From Rhizobium sp. 2MFCol3.1 (GTDB taxonomy: Bacteria; Pseudomonadota; Alphaproteobacteria; Rhizobiales; Rhizobiaceae), in contig NZ_KB898368.1 in NCBI RefSeq assembly GCF_000377565.1, positions 62,001 to 126,000 on the forward strand: a stretch of 64,000 nt of DNA, read 5' to 3'. The translations under genes were made by a program, and so were the position numbers. Shown here one piece after another: positions 1 to 8,777 of the stretch (positions are counted from its first letter, which is position 1; every line of letters starts with the position of its first letter). The notes beneath the pieces were generated by a model. It worked only from the letters and a program-made list of their open reading frames with translations. It was not told where the DNA came from and made no database searches.

Positions 1-328
1 CCGCGCCGAGAATGCCGGCGATGAGGCCGCCGATCAGCGAACCGCTGGCGGCGCCGATCGTGGCGCCTGACAGCGCGCCCATGATCAGTCGCGCACCGAA
101 CTGCATCGGCACTTTTCTTGAAGGCGTGGATGGCAATTGATCCGTCACCAGTTCGACCAGCGCCAGCAGCGTGAAAATCCACGGGGTCCAGCGATAGCCC
201 ATGAAGGCGAACGGCGTCTGAGTCACATCGAACCAGCCGAGCGCCGCTCCCCAGGCAACGGCTGCCGGCGCTGTTAGCGCGCGCAACCCGGCGATGATAC
301 CAATCAGAAATGCGAAAAACAGAAGCAT
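1..328 (-). CDS. DUF4126 family membrane protein, C-terminal end cut by the window edge
   Basis: Translating the minus strand from the ATG at 328 gives about 109 residues that start MLLFFAFLIGIIAGLRALTA and continue with GYRWTPWIF and glycine-rich helices (GALSGATIGAASGSLIGG). This matches the DUF4126 family of small integral membrane proteins, whose function is unknown. At least three hydrophobic segments are visible. The gene runs off the left edge, so its C-terminus is missing. It lies on the same strand as gcdH but 94 bases separate them, and nothing links their jobs. Confidence 0.75.
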   Translation of the reverse strand, partial: MLLFFAFLIGIIAGLRALTAPAAVAWGAALGWFDVTQTPFAFMGYRWTPWIFTLLALVELVTDQLPSTPSRKVPMQFGARLIMGALSGATIGAASGSLIGGLIAGILGA

Positions 329-422
329 GCGCAATCCCCCATCGCAACGCAGGCCATCCCCGCGACGAGTGAAAGCTGGCACATTGTCGGGTCCGTTGCA
401 ATTTGGCGGCGAAGAAATTCGG

Positions 423-1610
423 TCAGTTCGAGAACGCCGCTATTCCCGTTATGGCGCGGCCGAGGATCAGCGCGTGAATGTCGTGCGTTCCCTCATAGGT
501 GTTGACCACTTCGAGGTTGACGAGATGGCGGGCGACGCCGAACTCATCGGATATGCCGTTGCCGCCAAGCATGTCGCGCGCCATTCGGGCGATATCGAGC
601 GCCTTGCCGCAGGAATTGCGCTTGAGGATGGAGGTGAGCTCGACCGGCGGGTGGCCGTCTTCCTTCATGCGGCCGAGGCGCAGGCAGCCCTGCAGCCCGA
701 GCGTGATTTCGGTCGCCATGTCGGCGAGCTTCCTCTGGATCAACTGATTGGCGGCGAGCGGCCGGTCGAACTGCTTTCGGTCGAGCGTGTATTGCCGCGC
801 CCGCGCATAGCAATCCTCGGCGGCGCCGAGCGCGCCCCATGCGATTCCGAAACGGGCCGAGTTGAGGCAGGTGAAAGGGCCCTTGAGGCCGGAGACGTTA
901 AGCAACAGGTTCTCTTCCGGCACGAAGACGCTATCCATCACCACTTCGCCTGTGATCGAGGCGCGCAAGCCGATCTTGCCGTGAATGGCGGGCGCCGTCA
1001 GGCCATTCCATCCCTTTTCAAGGATGAAGCCCCGGATCACGCCATCCTCGGTCTTCGCCCAGACCACGAAGACATCGGCGATCGGCGCATTCGATATCCA
1101 CGTCTTGGCACCGGAAAGACTGTAGCCGCCATCGACCTTTTTTGCACGCGTCGCCATCGATCCCGGATCGGAGCCATGGTTCGGCTCGGTAAGGCCGAAG
1201 CAGCCGATCCATTCGCCAGTGGCGAGTTTCGGCAGATATTTCTGCTTTTGCGCTTCCGACCCGAAGGCATCGATCGGCACCATCACCAGCGAGGACTGGA
1301 CGCTCATCATGGAGCGATAGCCGCTGTCGACTCGCTCGACCTCGCGGGCGATCAAGCCGTAGGCTACGTATCCGAGGCCCGCGCCGCCATATTCGGGCGA
1401 TATCGTCGGGCCGAGGAGGCCGAGTTCACCCATTTCGCGAAAGATGCTTGGATCGGTCTTCTCATGGCGGAAGGCTTCGAGTACGCGCGGCGCAAGCTTT
1501 TCCTGCGCGTAGGAGTGCGCGGTGTCGAGCACCATGCGCTCCTCGTCCGTCAACTGCTCGACAAGCCGGAACGGATCGGACCAGTCGAAACTCTCGCGGG
1601 TGTACTGCAT
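423..1610 (-). CDS. gcdH: Glutaryl-CoA dehydrogenase
   Basis: FAD enzyme of the acyl-CoA dehydrogenase family that converts glutaryl-CoA to crotonyl-CoA and CO2 in lysine, tryptophan and glutarate degradation. The 395 residues match the family length. Residues 138-150 (FGLTEPNHGSDPG) form the FAD/substrate loop. YRSMMSVQSS near 98-107 is the GCDH-type acyl-pocket segment. The motif NTYEGTHDIHALILG holds the catalytic base Glu373, in the position and context typical of GCDH rather than of other acyl-CoA dehydrogenases. The gene is single and divergent from mmsB, with 167 bases between them for both promoters. Confidence 0.93.
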   Translation of the reverse strand: MQYTRESFDWSDPFRLVEQLTDEERMVLDTAHSYAQEKLAPRVLEAFRHEKTDPSIFREMGELGLLGPTISPEYGGAGLGYVAYGLIAREVERVDSGYRSMMSVQSSLVMVPIDAFGSEAQKQKYLPKLATGEWIGCFGLTEPNHGSDPGSMATRAKKVDGGYSLSGAKTWISNAPIADVFVVWAKTEDGVIRGFILEKGWNGLTAPAIHGKIGLRASITGEVVMDSVFVPEENLLLNVSGLKGPFTCLNSARFGIAWGALGAAEDCYARARQYTLDRKQFDRPLAANQLIQRKLADMATEITLGLQGCLRLGRMKEDGHPPVELTSILKRNSCGKALDIARMARDMLGGNGISDEFGVARHLVNLEVVNTYEGTHDIHALILGRAITGIAAFSN

Positions 1611-1777
1611 GGTTCATCCTCCTCGATCCATCGGCGTGTCGCGGGCCCTATTGGGATACTGCCGGGGCGAGGGAGCGTCAACACGCCGCCGCCTCTGTCG
1701 CTCTCGACTGCGCGCGATCATGACATAGCTATTCCTCAATGGGCCCGAATGGGAATGTCTGACGATGGGAGCAAGAC

Positions 1778-2653
1778 ATGACAAAAATCGCGTTTATCGG
1801 CCTCGGCAATATGGGCGGGCCGATGGCGGCAAATCTGGTCAAGGCTGGCCACGCGGTCAGCGGCTTTGATCTGGTGCCGGCGTTGCTTGAGGCTGCCGTG
1901 GCAACGGGGGTGCAGCCGGCGAGCGACATCTCCCAAGCTGTGAGCGGTGCGGACGTTGTCGTGACCATGCTTCCTCAAGGCAGGCATGTCCTGACAGCGT
2001 GGACGGATATTATTGGCGCCATTCCCTCGGGAACGCTTGTCATTGATTGCTCGACGATCGACGTCGCCAGCGCGCGCAAGGCGCATGAGATGGCGAAGGC
2101 CGCCGATTGCCCGTCGCTCGATGCACCGGTCTCCGGCGGAACGAGCGGGGCAGCGGCCGGGACGCTGACCTTCATGGCGGGAGGAACGCCGGAGAGCTTC
2201 GACAGGGCCAAACCCATACTCGAGGCAATGGGCCGGAAGATCGTGCATTGCGGAGAGGCCGGCGCGGGGCAGGCGGCGAAGATCTGCAACAACATGATCC
2301 TCGGCATATCGATGATCGGCGTCTGCGAGGCGTTCGCGCTGGGCGAGAAGCTTGGCCTCTCGAACCAAGCCTTGTTCGATGTCGCCTCGACGTCATCCGG
2401 CCAATGCTGGTCGATCAACACCTACTGCCCGGTTCCCGGCCCGGTGCCGACATCGCCGGCCAACAACGAATACAAACCGGGCTTCGCAGCCGCCTTGATG
2501 CTCAAGGACCTCCGCCTCTCGCAGGAGGCGGCGCTCGCAACAGGCGCCTCGACGCCGCTCGGCGCCGAAGCCGCGCAATTGTTCGCGCTCTTCGAAAAGC
2601 AGGGCAATGGCGGCCGCGATTTCTCGGCGATCATCGAGATGTTGCGCGGCTGA
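1778..2653 (+). CDS. mmsB: 3-hydroxyisobutyrate dehydrogenase
   Basis: NAD-dependent oxidation of 3-hydroxyisobutyrate to methylmalonate semialdehyde in valine degradation. The protein has 291 residues. An N-terminal Rossmann fold shows GLGNMGGPMA (Gly8, Gly10, Gly13). The substrate loop DAPVSGGTSGA is at 115-125. The catalytic lysine is Lys168 in GAGQAAKICNNM. The ATG at 1778 follows GGGAGCAAGAC, a fair ribosome site. The gene converges on guaD, whose stop lies 8 bases beyond. Related beta-hydroxyacid dehydrogenases (for example tartronate semialdehyde reductase) share the fold; the length and the CSTIDV segment favour MmsB. Confidence 0.85.
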   Translation: MTKIAFIGLGNMGGPMAANLVKAGHAVSGFDLVPALLEAAVATGVQPASDISQAVSGADVVVTMLPQGRHVLTAWTDIIGAIPSGTLVIDCSTIDVASARKAHEMAKAADCPSLDAPVSGGTSGAAAGTLTFMAGGTPESFDRAKPILEAMGRKIVHCGEAGAGQAAKICNNMILGISMIGVCEAFALGEKLGLSNQALFDVASTSSGQCWSINTYCPVPGPVPTSPANNEYKPGFAAALMLKDLRLSQEAALATGASTPLGAEAAQLFALFEKQGNGGRDFSAIIEMLRG

Positions 2654-2661
2654 CGCCTTTC

Positions 2662-4047
2662 TTACGGCAGGCGCAGGTTCGTGCCGCCGACCCAGGCGGT
2701 CGCGATATTGGGTTTCGAGGCGGTGTTGATGATCTTCTGCAGGATCTGCTCGCCGCTATCGAATTCGTCGAACAGGCGCACCGAGCCCTTCGGCGCCTTG
2801 GTGTCGATGACGATCGCATCGAAGAAATAGCCTGGCTTGAACTGGCCGATCGGCAGATCGAGCGCCACGCCTCCGCCTGCCGTCGCGATATAGAAGGCAT
2901 CGCGAAAATCGATCTGTGCCGGTCCGTAGCTGGCACGCGCTTCGGCATCGCGCTTGGGATCGACACCGCTCTCAAGGGCGCGCGACATAAGGATCGCGCC
3001 GCGGCAGTTCTCGAGCATCGAGGCGCTCGGTCCGCCGGAGATATCCGTGCCGAGACCGATGTGCATGCCCTTGTCGAGGGCAGCCTTGAGCGGGAAGACG
3101 GCGTTGGCGAAATAGACGTTGGAGAGCGGGCAGTGGGCGACAGCAGCTTCGCGCTCCCGCACCTTGTCCATGTCACCATCCGTCAGGAAGTTGGCGTGTG
3201 CCAGAACCGTGCGGCGGCCGAGCAGGCCGAAGCGATCGAGCGCCTCGGTATCGGTCACGCCGTAGCGGGACAACACATAGCCATGCGCCCAGTCGCTCTC
3301 CGAACAGTGGGTCTGCACGTGGCAACCGCATTCCTTGGCCAGAGCACCCAGCCCCTCAAGCGTCGCGTCGGTGCAGGATGGCACGAAGCGTGGCGTGATG
3401 ACAGGAAGTACTTTCTTTTCAACGTTATCAGGATGATTGGTGATGTAATCAATCAGTGCGCGCGTGCCTTCAATGGCTTCGTCCGGCGAGGCATCACGGT
3501 AGTAATCCGGGCACTCGTCGGCGTTGTCCATCGCCACTTTGCCGATCAGCGCGCGCTGGCCCTTCTCCAGACATATGTCCGCAAGCGATCGCGTCGCATC
3601 CTGGTGCACGGTGGCGAAATAGAGCGCCGTGGTCGTGCCGTTTGCGAGCAGGTCGTCGACAAGCAGGCCGTAGCTGCGCTTTGCGAAGGCAAGATCTTCG
3701 TAGCGGGCTTCCAGTGGGAAGGTATATTTCTGCAGCCATACCTCGAGCGGCACATCGAGCGCGCTGCCAAGCTGGGGATATTGCGGCGCATGGACGTGAA
3801 GATCGACGAAACCCGGAAGGAGATAAGAGCCTACAGGCAACGTGACCAACTCGCCGCCTTCCTCGCGGGCCTCGCGAATGGTCCGGTAGTTCGGATCGCT
3901 CGGGCGATGCATGGCGGCAATCGCACCATCCGCGCCTATATCGATCAGCACTTCGTCCAAAATATCGATCTTTCCGCGCTCCGGAGCGTGAAATCCGGAG
4001 GCGCAGAGCGTTTTATTCCGCAAGTCCAATGCTGTATTCCAATTCAA
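2662..4047 (-). CDS. guaD: Guanine deaminase
   Basis: Zinc amidohydrolase that deaminates guanine to xanthine. It has 461 residues, slightly long for the family. Metal and catalytic residues are all visible: His84 and His86 in PGFVDLHVHAPQ, His247 and Glu250 in QTHCSE, His284 in LAHANFL, Asp335 in GTDISGG; AHCPLSN at 304-310 is also typical of GuaD. It is the last gene of the leftward block that carries the BMP-type importer and the Rieske-less oxygenase, separated from the latter by 146 bases, which may hold its own promoter. Context suggests it works on purine bases brought in by that importer. Whether N-methylated guanines are substrates is inference. Confidence 0.92.
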   Translation of the reverse strand: MNWNTALDLRNKTLCASGFHAPERGKIDILDEVLIDIGADGAIAAMHRPSDPNYRTIREAREEGGELVTLPVGSYLLPGFVDLHVHAPQYPQLGSALDVPLEVWLQKYTFPLEARYEDLAFAKRSYGLLVDDLLANGTTTALYFATVHQDATRSLADICLEKGQRALIGKVAMDNADECPDYYRDASPDEAIEGTRALIDYITNHPDNVEKKVLPVITPRFVPSCTDATLEGLGALAKECGCHVQTHCSESDWAHGYVLSRYGVTDTEALDRFGLLGRRTVLAHANFLTDGDMDKVREREAAVAHCPLSNVYFANAVFPLKAALDKGMHIGLGTDISGGPSASMLENCRGAILMSRALESGVDPKRDAEARASYGPAQIDFRDAFYIATAGGGVALDLPIGQFKPGYFFDAIVIDTKAPKGSVRLFDEFDSGEQILQKIINTASKPNIATAWVGGTNLRLP

Positions 4048-4193
4048 TCAATGCGTCAGTACCCGCGCACACATATGCGCGAATTTAAATCTATAGCGAA
4101 TAGTCAGCGCGTCCATCGCCGGAGCCTTGCGTTTTTACGGTGGCTGCCCTGCAATGATGGGACGCTCGCAATGCGAGCGAAAATCGCCCGCCC

Positions 4194-5141
4194 TTAGGCG
4201 GCCATGGCCGTCGTGCCGTAGGTGATGCCCTTTTCCTTCAGCCAGCGGCGATAGGCGATCGAGCTCGCGTCGGCGCGGGTCGGAATTTCCGCGCGCGGTT
4301 CCATGGGCAGAAGCAGCGGGCGCTGGTTTTCCAGAATGATGCGGTCCTGCAGGAAAATCAGCTGTTGGAAGTGGACGAGCTCCGTTGTCGTCGAGACGTC
4401 GTCGATCAGGAACATCACGGGATGCGCAATGCAGCGGTTGGGATCGAGCGGCTGGACGAAGAGGCAGATGACATCCCAGCGATTGGCCGAATTCGGACAG
4501 GTCTTGTAAAGAAGCGTCGTGAACGGCGTCATCACTCGGTAAATATAGTCGGTCATGATCCCGTCGGTCGCCGATAGCGCCGCCTGGGGCTGGAAGAACT
4601 GGCAATTGGTGGCCCAGACCTCATCGACATCGCGACGGATTTCAGCGTTGTAGTGCATCACCTCTGTATGCGGCTCAGCGCCCAGAATGTCCGTGTGGAC
4701 GAACGGAAAGTGCGCCATGTCGAGAAAATTCTCGACGATCCGCAACCCCGACGACCGCACCATGACCGAACCGCAATTGACGACGCGGCGGTCCTCTTCG
4801 TCTGCTTCGGGAAGTGCGAAAAGCCCGCCGGCTGGCTCCCCAAGCGTGGTCCAGACCAGGCCGAAGCGGTTGATGATCGGCAGCGGTTGATCGCTGTCAT
4901 CGGCCATGACCACAAGCGCGCCATCCACGGCGCGATCGATCGTCAACGCTGTTCCCAATAGGCGGGTGTTCGTGCGGCCGAAGGCGATCTCTTTTTCTGT
5001 GCCAAGCGGATACCACTGATCGAGGGCCGCTTTGTCGGAACATCTCATGACGCGCTCGCTTTCATTACTCATGGATCGAATTCTTTGCAGTTCGGTGGCC
5101 TGTCGGCAATCTTGCGCTGGCAAGTCGCCGACCAAAGTCAT
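4194..5141 (-). CDS. Rieske-less Rieske-type oxygenase catalytic subunit (NdmC-like)
   Basis: Catalytic (mononuclear iron) part of a Rieske non-heme iron oxygenase. The facial-triad motif is intact: Asn138, Asp141, His144 and His149 in ENFLDMAHFPFVH, with Asp266 in FLQDRIILENQ as probable third ligand. The N-terminal 40-110 region keeps outer Rieske-fold strands (ALDQWYPLG, then RFGLVWTTLGEP) but the segment between them is only about 40 residues and has no CxH or CxxH cluster motif, so no [2Fe-2S] centre can be bound. The length (315) and this deletion resemble NdmC, the caffeine-pathway N7-demethylase subunit, which borrows a Rieske centre from a partner. The start overlaps the permease stop by ATGA; Met24 (5072) is an alternative start. 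A candidate partner Rieske protein lies at 10470-11135. The substrate is inferred to be a methylated purine. Confidence 0.82.
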   Translation of the reverse strand: MTLVGDLPAQDCRQATELQRIRSMSNESERVMRCSDKAALDQWYPLGTEKEIAFGRTNTRLLGTALTIDRAVDGALVVMADDSDQPLPIINRFGLVWTTLGEPAGGLFALPEADEEDRRVVNCGSVMVRSSGLRIVENFLDMAHFPFVHTDILGAEPHTEVMHYNAEIRRDVDEVWATNCQFFQPQAALSATDGIMTDYIYRVMTPFTTLLYKTCPNSANRWDVICLFVQPLDPNRCIAHPVMFLIDDVSTTTELVHFQQLIFLQDRIILENQRPLLLPMEPRAEIPTRADASSIAYRRWLKEKGITYGTTAMAA

Positions 5142-6073
5142 CTGACGTCTCGATAATAAGGCAGGCCGATGGCGGCGGGTGCCGCCATGATGCGGCGCAT
5201 GCGCTGCCAGGCAAGAACCGGCACGATGATAAAGGCCATGGTGCCGAGATAAGGCAGCATGGACAGAAATGCAGGTGCAACCGGCCAGCCGCGCGCCTGG
5301 CCAACGAAGCCGAGCGCTGTGATGAAGCCGAAGAGCAGACCGGATAGAACCGCTGGAATGGGGCGGTATCCCGCAAAGATCACCAGCGCCACGGCGATCC
5401 AGCCGCGCCCGGCGACCACGCCGTCCGACCAGGACGGCACGAAGGTGAGCGTGAGATAGGCGCCTGCGCCGGCTGCGAGCGCGGAGCCTGCCGTCACGTA
5501 GGCGAAGCGGATGAGATTGACGGGGATACCGGCCGCGTCGGCTGCCGCCGGGTTTTCGCCGACGGCGCGCAAGTTCAGGCCGTGGCGGGTGCGGAACATC
5601 AGATAGCTCAGCCCAACCGGCAGGATGATGAAGATCAGGTAGACCAGAATGTTCTGCGAGAAGAAGGCCGGTCCGAGGACCGGTATCTTGCTCAACAGCG
5701 GCACTTCGATCGGTGCAAAGGTCGCGCGCGCCGGCATTCCGGAATAGGCGCGGCCGACGGTCGATGCGATGCCGGTACCCATCAGCGTCAGCGCCAGGCC
5801 GCAGAGAACCTGGTTGGCGCGCAGTATGACCGTTGCGAAGGCGAAGACTGCTCCGAACAGGGCGCCGACCGCCAGCGCGCAGATGAAGCCAATTGCCGGG
5901 GAGGGGATCGAGGCAACGGTTGCGATCGCCGTCAATGCGCCGAGCGCCATCAAACCCTCGACGCCGAGATTGACGACGCCGACACGTTCGGCGAGCACTT
6001 CGCCGAGAGCGGCGAGCGACAGTACACCGCCTGCCAGGAAAGCTGTGGTGAAAAGGCCGGTCAAAAGATCCAT
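5138..6073 (-). CDS. BMP-type ABC importer permease, second subunit (NupQ/YufQ-like)
   Basis: Inner-membrane permease of 311 residues with about eight hydrophobic segments. The first part MDLLTGLFTTAFLAGGVLSL and the segment GVVNLGVEGLMALGALTA are characteristic of the second permease of the nucleoside/simple-sugar BMP-linked transporters. It is the fourth gene of the leftward importer operon, 11 bases after the first permease, and its stop codon overlaps the start of the oxygenase subunit, so the two are translationally coupled. That coupling is a main reason to link oxygenase and importer. Confidence 0.88.
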   Translation of the reverse strand: MDLLTGLFTTAFLAGGVLSLAALGEVLAERVGVVNLGVEGLMALGALTAIATVASIPSPAIGFICALAVGALFGAVFAFATVILRANQVLCGLALTLMGTGIASTVGRAYSGMPARATFAPIEVPLLSKIPVLGPAFFSQNILVYLIFIILPVGLSYLMFRTRHGLNLRAVGENPAAADAAGIPVNLIRFAYVTAGSALAAGAGAYLTLTFVPSWSDGVVAGRGWIAVALVIFAGYRPIPAVLSGLLFGFITALGFVGQARGWPVAPAFLSMLPYLGTMAFIIVPVLAWQRMRRIMAAPAAIGLPYYRDVR

Positions 6074-6084
6074 GTCGTTCTCCT

Positions 6085-7143
6085 TCAGGCCTTGTCGCGG
6101 GCGATGCGGTAATGGGCGAGTTCGTCGCCGATAGCAGTGAGAAAGAGGATAAGGCCGGTGATCGCCAACACGGTGGAGGTGGTGAGCCCCTGCGTTTGCA
6201 GAATGATGCCGGAGTTCAGGATGAACGCCATCAGCGCGGCGGAAAAGATCACGCCGACGGCCGAACTGCGCGCGAGAACCGCGACCATGATGCCGAGATA
6301 GCCGTAATTGTTGGAAATCCCGCCTTGCAGCCGGTGAACGGTGCCGGCGATCTCGAGCATGCCGGCGAGCCCGGCAATGGCGCCCGATAGAAGCATGACG
6401 GTGATCAGATGCCTGCGGACCGGCATGCCGGCATATTTCGCCGCCGCTGGATTGGAGCCCACGAGGCGAACCTCATAGCCCCAGCGGGAATAGGCAAGCA
6501 GACCGGCGACCAGAAGCGCGATGAGGATCGCGATCGGCAGGCCACAATGGATCGAGCCCCATAGTTCCGGGATTTCGGCGGAAAGCCGCGGCGTCGCCGA
6601 ATTCGCCATGCGGTCGCGCCAGGCGTTGGTCGAGACGTAATAGACGAGCAGGATGGCCACAAAATTCAGAAGCAGCGTGGTGATCAGCTCATTGACGTTG
6701 GCATAGGCGCGCGCAAGCGTCGGGACGAGTATCCAGATGGCACCGCCGAAAATGCCGGCGATGAACATGAGCACAAGGATCAATGTCGGCGGTCCGGGAA
6801 CGAAGAGGCCGACGGCCGCTGACGCGAAGGCGCCTGCGTAGAATTGCCCCTCCGCGCCGATATTCCAGGCACCGATCTGCTGCGCGACGGCCACCGAAAG
6901 GCCCGTGAGGATGAGTGGCGTGACGAGGACGCCGAGATCTTCCATGCCGAAGCTCGAACCGAAGCTCGCATCGATGACCTGAGCGGCGAGGTCGAGCGGG
7001 TTGGCACCCGTCAATGCGAGAATGATGCCGGCAAAGACAAGCGCGAGGATGATGGCAGTGGCGCGCGCCGCGAAGGCGATGCCGGGAGAGGCCGAGGGGA
7101 GGCGCTGGAGACGAAAGGCTGTCATATCAAGCGACCTCGCCAA
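6085..7143 (-). CDS. BMP-type ABC importer permease, first subunit (NupP/YufP-like)
   Basis: Inner-membrane permease of 352 residues. The segment GAWNIGAEGQFYAGAFASAAVGLF is the family hallmark of the larger permease in purine nucleoside-type importers, followed by several further transmembrane stretches and a C-terminal tail. It overlaps the 3' end of the ATPase gene by 17 bases, which points to coupled translation. It should pair with the product of 5138-6073 to form the membrane channel. Confidence 0.88.
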   Translation of the reverse strand: MARSLDMTAFRLQRLPSASPGIAFAARATAIILALVFAGIILALTGANPLDLAAQVIDASFGSSFGMEDLGVLVTPLILTGLSVAVAQQIGAWNIGAEGQFYAGAFASAAVGLFVPGPPTLILVLMFIAGIFGGAIWILVPTLARAYANVNELITTLLLNFVAILLVYYVSTNAWRDRMANSATPRLSAEIPELWGSIHCGLPIAILIALLVAGLLAYSRWGYEVRLVGSNPAAAKYAGMPVRRHLITVMLLSGAIAGLAGMLEIAGTVHRLQGGISNNYGYLGIMVAVLARSSAVGVIFSAALMAFILNSGIILQTQGLTTSTVLAITGLILFLTAIGDELAHYRIARDKA

Positions 7144-8710
7144 CCGGGGCGCGGCCGCCCATCAACAGGCCGATCTCATCCAGATCAGCCTTGTCGTTTT
7201 CAACGATACCAACGATCTTGCCTTCATAAAGAACGGCAATTCGATCGGAGAGATTGAGCAGTTCCTCGAGCTCTTCGGAAATCAGGATAATGCCGGCGCC
7301 GGCGTCCCTGAGTTCGACGATGTAGCGCAGCATGGTGTTGATCGCGCCGACATCGAGGCCTCGGCTTGGGTAGGCGGCGATCAGCGTTTTTTTGGCGATG
7401 CGCATTTCGCGACGGGCGACGAGGCGCTGTTGATTGCCGCCGGACAGGTTGCGGATGGGCATTGCGAAGTCGGGAATGGCGACGTCGGCGGCGGCCGCGA
7501 TCTCCTTGGCGAGAGCGGTTGCGGCAGCGGGTTTGTAGCTTCCGTGCGAAGAGACCGGCGGCTTTGCATATTCGCGCATCACGGCATTGATGGAGATGCT
7601 GAGCGCCGGCGCAAGGCCGCTGTGCAACCGGTCCTCGGGAATGTGCCCGATGCCGTTCTCGGCAAAGGCCGCGGCATCGCTTCTGTCGGCCGGCTGTCCC
7701 TCGATCAGAATCCGGCCGCTAGCGACCGGACGCATACCGGTCAGCACCTGGCTGAGTTCGCGTTGGCCGTTGCCGGCAACACCCGCAATACCGACGATCT
7801 CGCCGGCGCGGACGCTGATCGATACGTCGTGCAGGGCTTTGTTGCCGTTGTCGTCAAGCGCCGAGACGTTTTCGAGCGCCAGTACCGGTCGATCGGAGAT
7901 CGGCGCCGCATCGCCGGAGCGTGCACGCATGTCGGCTAGCACGATGTCGCGGCCGACCATCAGCTTGGCCAGCATGCGCGGATTGCACTCGGCCGCGACC
8001 TCGGTGGCGATCTTTCTGCCGCCGCGCAGGATCGAGATGCGATCGGAAATTCCCAACACTTCGTCGAGCTTGTGGCTGATGAAGATGACGGCGTTGCCGG
8101 CGGCCACGAACTCGCGCAGCGCCTTGAAGAGTTCGCGCGCTTCGACGGGCGTCAAGACGGCGGTCGGTTCGTCGAGGATCAGGACGCGGGCTTGCCGCGC
8201 CAGAACACGCAGGATCTCGACACGCTGCTGTTCGCCGGTGGATAGGTCGCTCACGCGCGCGCCGGGGCGGGTCTGCAGGTTGAATTTGGACGCCAGCGCG
8301 GCGGTACGCTGTTCGAGCACCTGGGCGGATGCGCGGCGTGGCGTCTCGGCCCAGCCGAGATGAATGTTCTCGGCGACGGTGAATGCCTGAACAAGCTTGA
8401 AATGCTGGTGCACCATGCCGATGCCTGATGCAATCGCCTGTGCCGGCGTGCTGAATTCCTGGGCGTAGCCGTCGATGATGATCTCGCCCGCATCCGGCCG
8501 GTAGATGCCAGTCAGAATATTCATTAGCGTCGATTTGCCGGCCCCGTTTTCGCCAAGGAGTGCGTGGATTTCGCCAGGCATCACTTCCAGGTCGACATTC
8601 TCGTTGGCGATCACGCCGGGAAAATACTTGGCGATACCCTTTAGCTGCACAAGAGGCGGCGTGCCTGCGGCCGGGGTATGGCGGGTGGCGTGTTCAGTCA
8701 TCAATGGCAC
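7127..8710 (-). CDS. BMP-type ABC importer ATPase with two nucleotide-binding domains (NupO/YufO-like)
   Basis: Fused ATPase of 527 residues. The first domain is complete: Walker A GENGAGKS at 53-60, signature LSTGEQQR, Walker B VLILDEPTAVL. The second domain is degenerate, as in RbsA/MglA/YufO proteins: GVAGNGQRE replaces Walker A, while LSGGNQQR is kept and the Walker B region reads TLIAAYPSRGLD. The translated start at 8710 is GTG; an ATG three codons later (8701) is as likely, and neither has a clear ribosome site. The gene follows the binding-protein gene by 67 bases. Confidence 0.9.
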   Translation of the reverse strand: MPLMTEHATRHTPAAGTPPLVQLKGIAKYFPGVIANENVDLEVMPGEIHALLGENGAGKSTLMNILTGIYRPDAGEIIIDGYAQEFSTPAQAIASGIGMVHQHFKLVQAFTVAENIHLGWAETPRRASAQVLEQRTAALASKFNLQTRPGARVSDLSTGEQQRVEILRVLARQARVLILDEPTAVLTPVEARELFKALREFVAAGNAVIFISHKLDEVLGISDRISILRGGRKIATEVAAECNPRMLAKLMVGRDIVLADMRARSGDAAPISDRPVLALENVSALDDNGNKALHDVSISVRAGEIVGIAGVAGNGQRELSQVLTGMRPVASGRILIEGQPADRSDAAAFAENGIGHIPEDRLHSGLAPALSISINAVMREYAKPPVSSHGSYKPAAATALAKEIAAAADVAIPDFAMPIRNLSGGNQQRLVARREMRIAKKTLIAAYPSRGLDVGAINTMLRYIVELRDAGAGIILISEELEELLNLSDRIAVLYEGKIVGIVENDKADLDEIGLLMGGRAPVGEVA

Positions 8711-8777
8711 CGAGATGGATGGTTATTGGCCCGGCCTGCACTTGGCGGCCGGGCTCATTTTCTTGGGCGTTCTTGGA

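Noticed and set aside
2107..4197. Long plus-strand reading frame of 696 codons across mmsB and guaD
   Set aside because: It is arginine-rich, has no family features and runs antisense to the well-supported guaD gene; it is an artefact of high GC.
4194..5141. Reading the Rieske-less subunit as a pseudogene of a full oxygenase
   Set aside because: The frame is open, the iron ligands are intact, flanking Rieske-fold strands join cleanly and the start is coupled to the permease gene, so the deletion looks like a stable form rather than decay.
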